DNA of 64,000 nucleotides, taken from positions 1 through 64,000 of the forward strand of contig CAKRRN010000005.1 in NCBI GenBank assembly GCA_934394435.1, in the 5' to 3' direction. The notes beneath the pieces are model-generated. The model did no database searches. It was not told where the DNA came from and worked only from the letters and a program-made list of their open reading frames with translations. The first letter of the stretch is position 1, and each line of letters starts with the position of its first letter. The DNA is from an uncultured Bacteroidaceae bacterium. Its GTDB lineage: Bacteria > Bacteroidota > Bacteroidia > Bacteroidales > Bacteroidaceae. This document shows, in pieces, positions 59,464 to 64,000 of the stretch. Position numbers and translations under genes: made by a program.

Positions 59464-60627
59464 ATGAATATCAATAACGTAAGAAAGCCCAAGAAAAGAA
59501 TTGACGTGAGCTATTGCTCCACGTTGAACATCCAGCTCTACGGAAGGGATAATCTCTATCCGCAGAGGATGCGTGACCTTATCCAGAGTTCACACACAGG
59601 AGGGGCTTGCTGTGAGCGTTATCAGACATTTATCGAGGGCAATGGGTTAAACAACACCGAGTTCTCGGAGTATGTCTGCAACCGTGCCGGCGATACCGTG
59701 GATGACATTTTCCGACTGATAGCCCATGATATGGCAATGTACCACGGCTTTGCCCTGCATGTGAACTACAACATCTTCGGCGAGATTGTCGAGGTTTCCC
59801 ATGTTCCTTTTGAAACGTGCCGACTGGAAGAGGAAACCGATGACGGAAAGGTGGTGTACATCAACTATCATCCCGACTGGACTGGCCACAAGACCCGAAA
59901 AGGTAAGTATATCCGTGTCACAAAGGATAACACAAAGAAAATCTACACATTCAACCCACGTAGAGAGGTTGTCATGGCGCAGATAAGGAAAAGTGGCGGC
60001 ATTGAGAATTACAAAGGGCAGATATTGTGGTTCTCAATGGCTGGCAAGTGGGAATACCCATGCCCGATATATGACAAGGTGGTTACAAATATTTCCACGG
60101 ATGAAGGTCTTGACAATGTGAAATACCGCAATGTGCGAAACAATTTCCTGCTTGCTGGTATGCTCACGCATAAGAAAGGTTCTTCACTCGGAATTGACGA
60201 GAATGGTAACGAAATCAAAGACGAGAACGACAACTCTGCAAGCATCAGCGAGAGTCTTGACATCTTCCAAGGCGATGAAAATGCTTGTGCCATCATGGAT
60301 GTCACCATTGAGTCGGATGAAGACAAGCCGGAGTTTACATCGTTTGAAGCGCAGAACTTCGACTCCAAATTCAAGTGTACCGAAGAGAGTGTTACCAAGA
60401 GTATTTATATAGCCTTTGGTCAAGAGGTATTCTATAGAATTATCGAAGGTTCGCTTGGTTTCTCCACAGACATTATGTCTGAGGCTTTCCGATATTACAG
60501 CTCTTACACCAGTAGCCCCCGACGCGCCATCAGTCGTGCCCTAAAGCGCATCTTCGACAACTGGAAAGAGAATGTAAATCCATCGGATGATTATGAGATA
60601 CAACCGCTTGTGTACCAAGGAAAATAA
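59464..60627 (+). CDS. Portal protein
   Basis: 387 residues. Features typical of Bacteroidota phage portals: NLYPQRMRDLIQSSHTGGACCERYQTFIEGNG near the start, VSHVPFETCRLEEETDDGK, a YKGQILWFSMAGKWEYPCPIYDKV segment, NVRNNFLLAGML, and a helical C-terminus (TDIMSEAFRYYSSYTSSPRRAISRALKRIF). Builds the dodecameric vertex for DNA passage. It lies after the capsid gene rather than before it. Confidence 0.85.
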   Translation: MNINNVRKPKKRIDVSYCSTLNIQLYGRDNLYPQRMRDLIQSSHTGGACCERYQTFIEGNGLNNTEFSEYVCNRAGDTVDDIFRLIAHDMAMYHGFALHVNYNIFGEIVEVSHVPFETCRLEEETDDGKVVYINYHPDWTGHKTRKGKYIRVTKDNTKKIYTFNPRREVVMAQIRKSGGIENYKGQILWFSMAGKWEYPCPIYDKVVTNISTDEGLDNVKYRNVRNNFLLAGMLTHKKGSSLGIDENGNEIKDENDNSASISESLDIFQGDENACAIMDVTIESDEDKPEFTSFEAQNFDSKFKCTEESVTKSIYIAFGQEVFYRIIEGSLGFSTDIMSEAFRYYSSYTSSPRRAISRALKRIFDNWKENVNPSDDYEIQPLVYQGK

Positions 60628-60633
60628 ATTTAT

Positions 60634-61149
60634 ATGGAACATATATTACAACCTACTGACGTTCGCTCGCTCGGACGACCTATCGGAAAGGTTGCTGATG
60701 AAAAGCTAATGGCGTTTATCACTGAGGCAGAACAGTTGCATATCAAGCCTGTCCTCGGTGATGAGCTGTTCCTTAGAATTCTCGACAGCAACGAGAAAGA
60801 CAACAATGAAATTGCAACACTTTTAAATGGCGGAACATATAAGGATAAGAGAGACGGACTTCGCAGCTTCATGGGGCTCAAAGTTGCACTCTCTTATTTC
60901 GTTTATGCTCAAAACCTAATGTCGGGTGATATTGAGTCCACTCGCTTTGGGTCTGTGATGAAGAACGGGGATTTTTCCACGCACATATCATCAAAGGAGC
61001 GTTCTGACGCATACAACAACGCTGTAGATGTGGCAAAAGCCTATCTGCGAGAGTGCGTTGAGTATTGCAAGGAAATCGGCCTTATAAAGGTGGTTGGAAG
61101 AGCGAAATACAATGTCGGTGGCGTTACAATTCGCAAAATCGGCAAGTAA
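60634..61149 (+). CDS. Head-tail connector protein
   Basis: 171 residues starting six bases after the portal gene. Helical: LMAFITEAEQLHIKPVLGDELFLRIL, GLKVALSYFVYAQNLMSGDIESTRFG, AYLRECVEYCKEIGL. This is the pattern of gp6-type adaptor proteins (DUF6712-like) that bind beneath the portal. Confidence 0.75.
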   Translation: MEHILQPTDVRSLGRPIGKVADEKLMAFITEAEQLHIKPVLGDELFLRILDSNEKDNNEIATLLNGGTYKDKRDGLRSFMGLKVALSYFVYAQNLMSGDIESTRFGSVMKNGDFSTHISSKERSDAYNNAVDVAKAYLRECVEYCKEIGLIKVVGRAKYNVGGVTIRKIGK

Positions 61150-61171
61150 TAACCATTAGAAAGCAATAATC

Positions 61172-64000
61172 ATGAATTTAACAGATATATCAGCACTAAA
61201 GGGCAAGGTTGCCAATGGTGGAGCCACTTCGCAAGGCATTTTGACGAGCGAGAACTGGAATACACTCGTGAGTGCCGTAGATGAGCTTCAAGGAGCCTCT
61301 ATTGTGGCTGTTACGCCATCTGCAAACCCGACATCATCGTCAGTGAACGTGATTTTGCAGTTTCAGACGGGAAAAGGTAATCCAGTGCAGTGTCAGTTGG
61401 TAATTCCTGCGTCGAGCGAGGCTTCTGCTGGTGTTTTTACGCCAGCGCAGCTAAATTCGCTTAAATTACAGATACAGGCGGTTCAAAAAACGGCCAACGC
61501 CAACACTACGAGTATCGACTCACTAAAAGGCACATTGGATTCTACCACAAAGGCGACAAATGCATCTGCAAGGCTTGTAATTCCCGTGTTTTGCAACAAT
61601 AGCATCACATTCGAGACCGAAGAGGCGTTCAGGGAACGTGGAATGGCTGAGGAGGGTTATCAAATCCTCAAAAATGTGGAGTATGCAGCCAAAAAATACA
61701 TTGCTTGGCACCTCAAAACTGGCGAGACAATAAACATAGATACGCTTGCATTGCTAATAGTTAGTTCCGATGGAACACCATCTGTTGTTACAGAGGAATT
61801 AACAGAAGAATTTAGAGAACTGCCGCAGCTTTACGAACGCGTAACGACCGTGGAAAACAACAAGTATGTGTACAAGCTGTACGCGATTGTAGACTCGTCT
61901 AACACGGTTGTGGTTATGGATAAGACTGGGATGCTATATTACGATATAGCGACACAGGAGTTCTTCAAATATGTATACAGAAGACCGAAACCAGGGGCGG
62001 CTCTTGGATGGGTGAGAACAACGGTTGAAGATGTGAACCTCGACGCTGTTTTTGTGTGCAATGAGAAAATCTATGAATATAAGGACGGGGGAATGGTTGC
62101 CATAGGCTCTTCATTGGAGCTTGGAACGACCAATGGCACAGCTTATGAGGGCTCGAAAGGTGCTGCTCTTGAAAAGAGAGTAACGAAACTTGAGGGCAAT
62201 CCAGTCAGCCCTATTTATAACGTAACGGTGGAGGTGCCTCTTTCTGATGGCGCTTTCTATTCTTTGTATAATGCCGAGTACACGAATCTGTCTGCCCTTC
62301 ACGCTTCACTACCTAAAGCAACGAAAGGTATGATATTGTCGTTTGCCATTGCTAAAGGCAAATGGAAGACCTATCAGTACACATCTGAAAGCATTGAGAG
62401 AGAGGACTGGATAAACATCGACAACTGGCAGGACTTTGGTTCGCTTGCAGCAGGATCAGAAACGTATATAATCATTGATAGTCTTTGTGGTCCTCGTCAG
62501 ACAACTGGCTCAGGCGGCAATCCGCTTCCGTATGACCTTGCAAGCGCCGTGCAAGCGTTGGCAGACTACGAGAAAGCAAGTCAGATAACATATCGTAAGC
62601 GTGGCCTTGTAATTTCTTATGTGATTGACGCAGACGGAACAAAGATGGAGACCAAGCAGTTCCAAGGTGCCGTCACGGACTTTATGAACCTTGAGTTTTG
62701 GAATGACTTTGGTGGCGGTGGCTCAAAAGTCGTTACATCTGACAACCTGGAAGTGAATGGCACCGATGCGTTCTCTACTGGTGGCGCAGCACGCTACATC
62801 CCTGTTTCGGGAAAATTTGAAAAGAACGAGGACGCTAACACTTTGAACATCCAGTTCTATGGAGCTGATGATGAAGAGCAGACAGACGACCCTCTTTTTG
62901 CCATTGAGAACATTCCCATGGGAGGCTCGGGCGGTGGAGGTCCTGTCGCCACTATCAACTTCACCATCGTAAACCAAAACAAGGTTATTGCAGTAAACAG
63001 CGAGTTTATCCTTCAGCTCGACATCGACACGGAGGATGAGGTGGATCAGATTGTCATTGCTGACAAGACTACTGGCACTGCGTTGAAAACTGTGAACGAG
63101 CCCAAGCCTTCTGGTGGTCTGTATAATGTAGACCTTTCGGAGTACTTCAAGAACGCTTCAAACCAGAAGTTCAGTATCACGGTAAAGTCCGGCTCTCTCT
63201 CGCTTACCAAATCCCTTACTATCCGTGCCGTGGATGTGTCGGTGGCAAGTGTGCAGACGCTCGGCTATACTGCCGATACCGTTCTGCGTGTTGGTGGTGG
63301 TCAGACATCTATCAATGTTTACAAGTTCCCAAACAACGTTTCGTCTATCAATGCGACCGTTGAGGTGTATTACAATGGCGAATGGAAGGTGTTCCAGGAA
63401 AAGACTATTACATCTACAGCCACACAATCTGTAGTCATAAATCCTCGTGACCTCTTCGGAAACGGAGAAGTTGCTTTGACGCATAGTGTTCTTCCTATTC
63501 GCGTCCATGGCGTGGAAGCTGACTCGGGTGTTGTGGGCAACTACCTATACACTGGACTATTCGTAATTGACGACAATGCCATACTGCCGTTGATTCTGAT
63601 GAACTGGACTTGCGATGGAGAGGAAGCCACCGTAAAGCTCTTGCAGTCTGTTAGTGTGAATATTGCCATTTACGACCCGACAAAAGCTATGGGTTCGGCA
63701 AACTTCTTCGTCACGAACAGCAAGACTGGTACCAAGACCTTGCTTCGCTCGATCGAAACAAACCGCTCTATTGCCCAGACTCTAACCTATCGTGTGGAGA
63801 ATGTGGAATATGACGGCTCGGTATCATTGTCAATAAGCGGAGAGAACGACAACGCTTCAACTCTGCTGCCGATGAAGTTTACCGTGAACGGAACGTTGCT
63901 CGCTATCAGTAGCATGGGCAACGCGGCTCTTGACATCAACCTCCGCAGACGCAGCAATTCGGATGTTGATAAGTCTATCAAGTCGTCATTTGTCAATGCG
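61172..64000 (+). CDS. Large virion structural protein, open at the right end (partial)
   Basis: 943 codons from the ATG at 61172 without a stop to the window edge. N-terminal LTDISALKGKVANGGATSQGILTSENWNTLVSAVDEL is a head- or tail-fibre anchor type, followed by a short coiled coil (QIQAVQKTANANTTSIDSLK) and multiple beta-sandwich segments with Gly-rich linkers (PMGGSGGGG). The repeated Ig-like strands near 63000-63900 suggest surface-exposed binding domains. The most likely role is a head fibre or tail fibre/spike. End and full length unknown. Confidence 0.7.
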   Translation, partial: MNLTDISALKGKVANGGATSQGILTSENWNTLVSAVDELQGASIVAVTPSANPTSSSVNVILQFQTGKGNPVQCQLVIPASSEASAGVFTPAQLNSLKLQIQAVQKTANANTTSIDSLKGTLDSTTKATNASARLVIPVFCNNSITFETEEAFRERGMAEEGYQILKNVEYAAKKYIAWHLKTGETINIDTLALLIVSSDGTPSVVTEELTEEFRELPQLYERVTTVENNKYVYKLYAIVDSSNTVVVMDKTGMLYYDIATQEFFKYVYRRPKPGAALGWVRTTVEDVNLDAVFVCNEKIYEYKDGGMVAIGSSLELGTTNGTAYEGSKGAALEKRVTKLEGNPVSPIYNVTVEVPLSDGAFYSLYNAEYTNLSALHASLPKATKGMILSFAIAKGKWKTYQYTSESIEREDWINIDNWQDFGSLAAGSETYIIIDSLCGPRQTTGSGGNPLPYDLASAVQALADYEKASQITYRKRGLVISYVIDADGTKMETKQFQGAVTDFMNLEFWNDFGGGGSKVVTSDNLEVNGTDAFSTGGAARYIPVSGKFEKNEDANTLNIQFYGADDEEQTDDPLFAIENIPMGGSGGGGPVATINFTIVNQNKVIAVNSEFILQLDIDTEDEVDQIVIADKTTGTALKTVNEPKPSGGLYNVDLSEYFKNASNQKFSITVKSGSLSLTKSLTIRAVDVSVASVQTLGYTADTVLRVGGGQTSINVYKFPNNVSSINATVEVYYNGEWKVFQEKTITSTATQSVVINPRDLFGNGEVALTHSVLPIRVHGVEADSGVVGNYLYTGLFVIDDNAILPLILMNWTCDGEEATVKLLQSVSVNIAIYDPTKAMGSANFFVTNSKTGTKTLLRSIETNRSIAQTLTYRVENVEYDGSVSLSISGENDNASTLLPMKFTVNGTLLAISSMGNAALDINLRRRSNSDVDKSIKSSFVNA

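Noticed and set aside
61172..64000. Diversity-generating retroelement acting on the large structural gene
   Set aside because: No reverse transcriptase or template repeat is visible in the window; it cannot be excluded beyond the right end.
1..64000. tRNA genes
   Set aside because: I saw no cloverleaf-like sequence with the conserved GTTCRA loop in the gaps between genes; a covariance search would be needed for certainty.

Overview
The window reads as most of a large temperate tailed phage (prophage) of a Bacteroidota host. Evidence for the host: nearly every promoter I can find has the Bacteroidota sigma-ABfr form (a TTG-type -33 box, exactly 20 bases, then TATCTTTG), Shine-Dalgarno sequences are rare, and the protein families (PRTRC cassette, Bacteroidales-type tail and head proteins) fit that phylum. 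Bacteroides or Prevotella-like hosts are plausible, but I cannot name a genus. No integrase or lysis gene was found, so the element probably continues past the right end. The first 29 bases are the start of another leftward gene, possibly the host cytidylate kinase.

Layout. 0.4-0.9 kb: leftward XRE-type repressor candidate. 1-10.6 kb: rightward early operon with LuxR-type and other small regulators, a Sak4-like recombinase, a PD-(D/E)XK exonuclease, an SSB-like protein, an intein-containing SF2 helicase, a VRR-NUC nuclease and a replication initiator that carries an iteron array inside its own gene. 10.6-14.6 kb: two small genes, then a PRTRC cassette (E, C, F-like, B, ThiF). 14.6-19.4 kb: a CmoA-like carboxy-SAM synthase, an MTA/SAH nucleosidase, an ASCH-domain protein and small genes. 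19.4-23.8 kb: four consecutive ParB/Srx-domain genes; the last two are tandem paralogues fused to a SAM-binding methyltransferase-like domain. 24.4-29 kb: small terminase, SNF2 helicase and a large terminase with a second intein. 29-41 kb: small regulators, tail completion and tail proteins, tape measure. 41.4-43.3 kb: DNA methyltransferase and a leftward secreted or outer-membrane moron gene. 43.5-55.1 kb: about 28 small, mostly unknown genes in six operons, each behind a copy of one promoter cassette; they include a DEDD exonuclease and a radical SAM enzyme. 55.3-64 kb: head genes (ClpP-like protease with nested scaffold, capsid, portal, connector) and a large structural gene running off the end.

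How it works together. An asymmetric 13-base site, GCAAATAAGATAA, occurs 18 times exactly, always on the plus strand and mostly between genes. In seven cassettes three copies or variants sit 33-34 bases apart across the promoter: upstream, over the -33 box and at the transcription start. This looks like a genome-wide repressor network similar in principle to the stoperators of mycobacteriophage L5. The most novel biochemical feature is the combination of a carboxy-SAM synthase, an SAH nucleosidase and two ParB-methyltransferase fusions, which suggests (inference only) an unusual SAM-derived modification of DNA, tRNA or another target.
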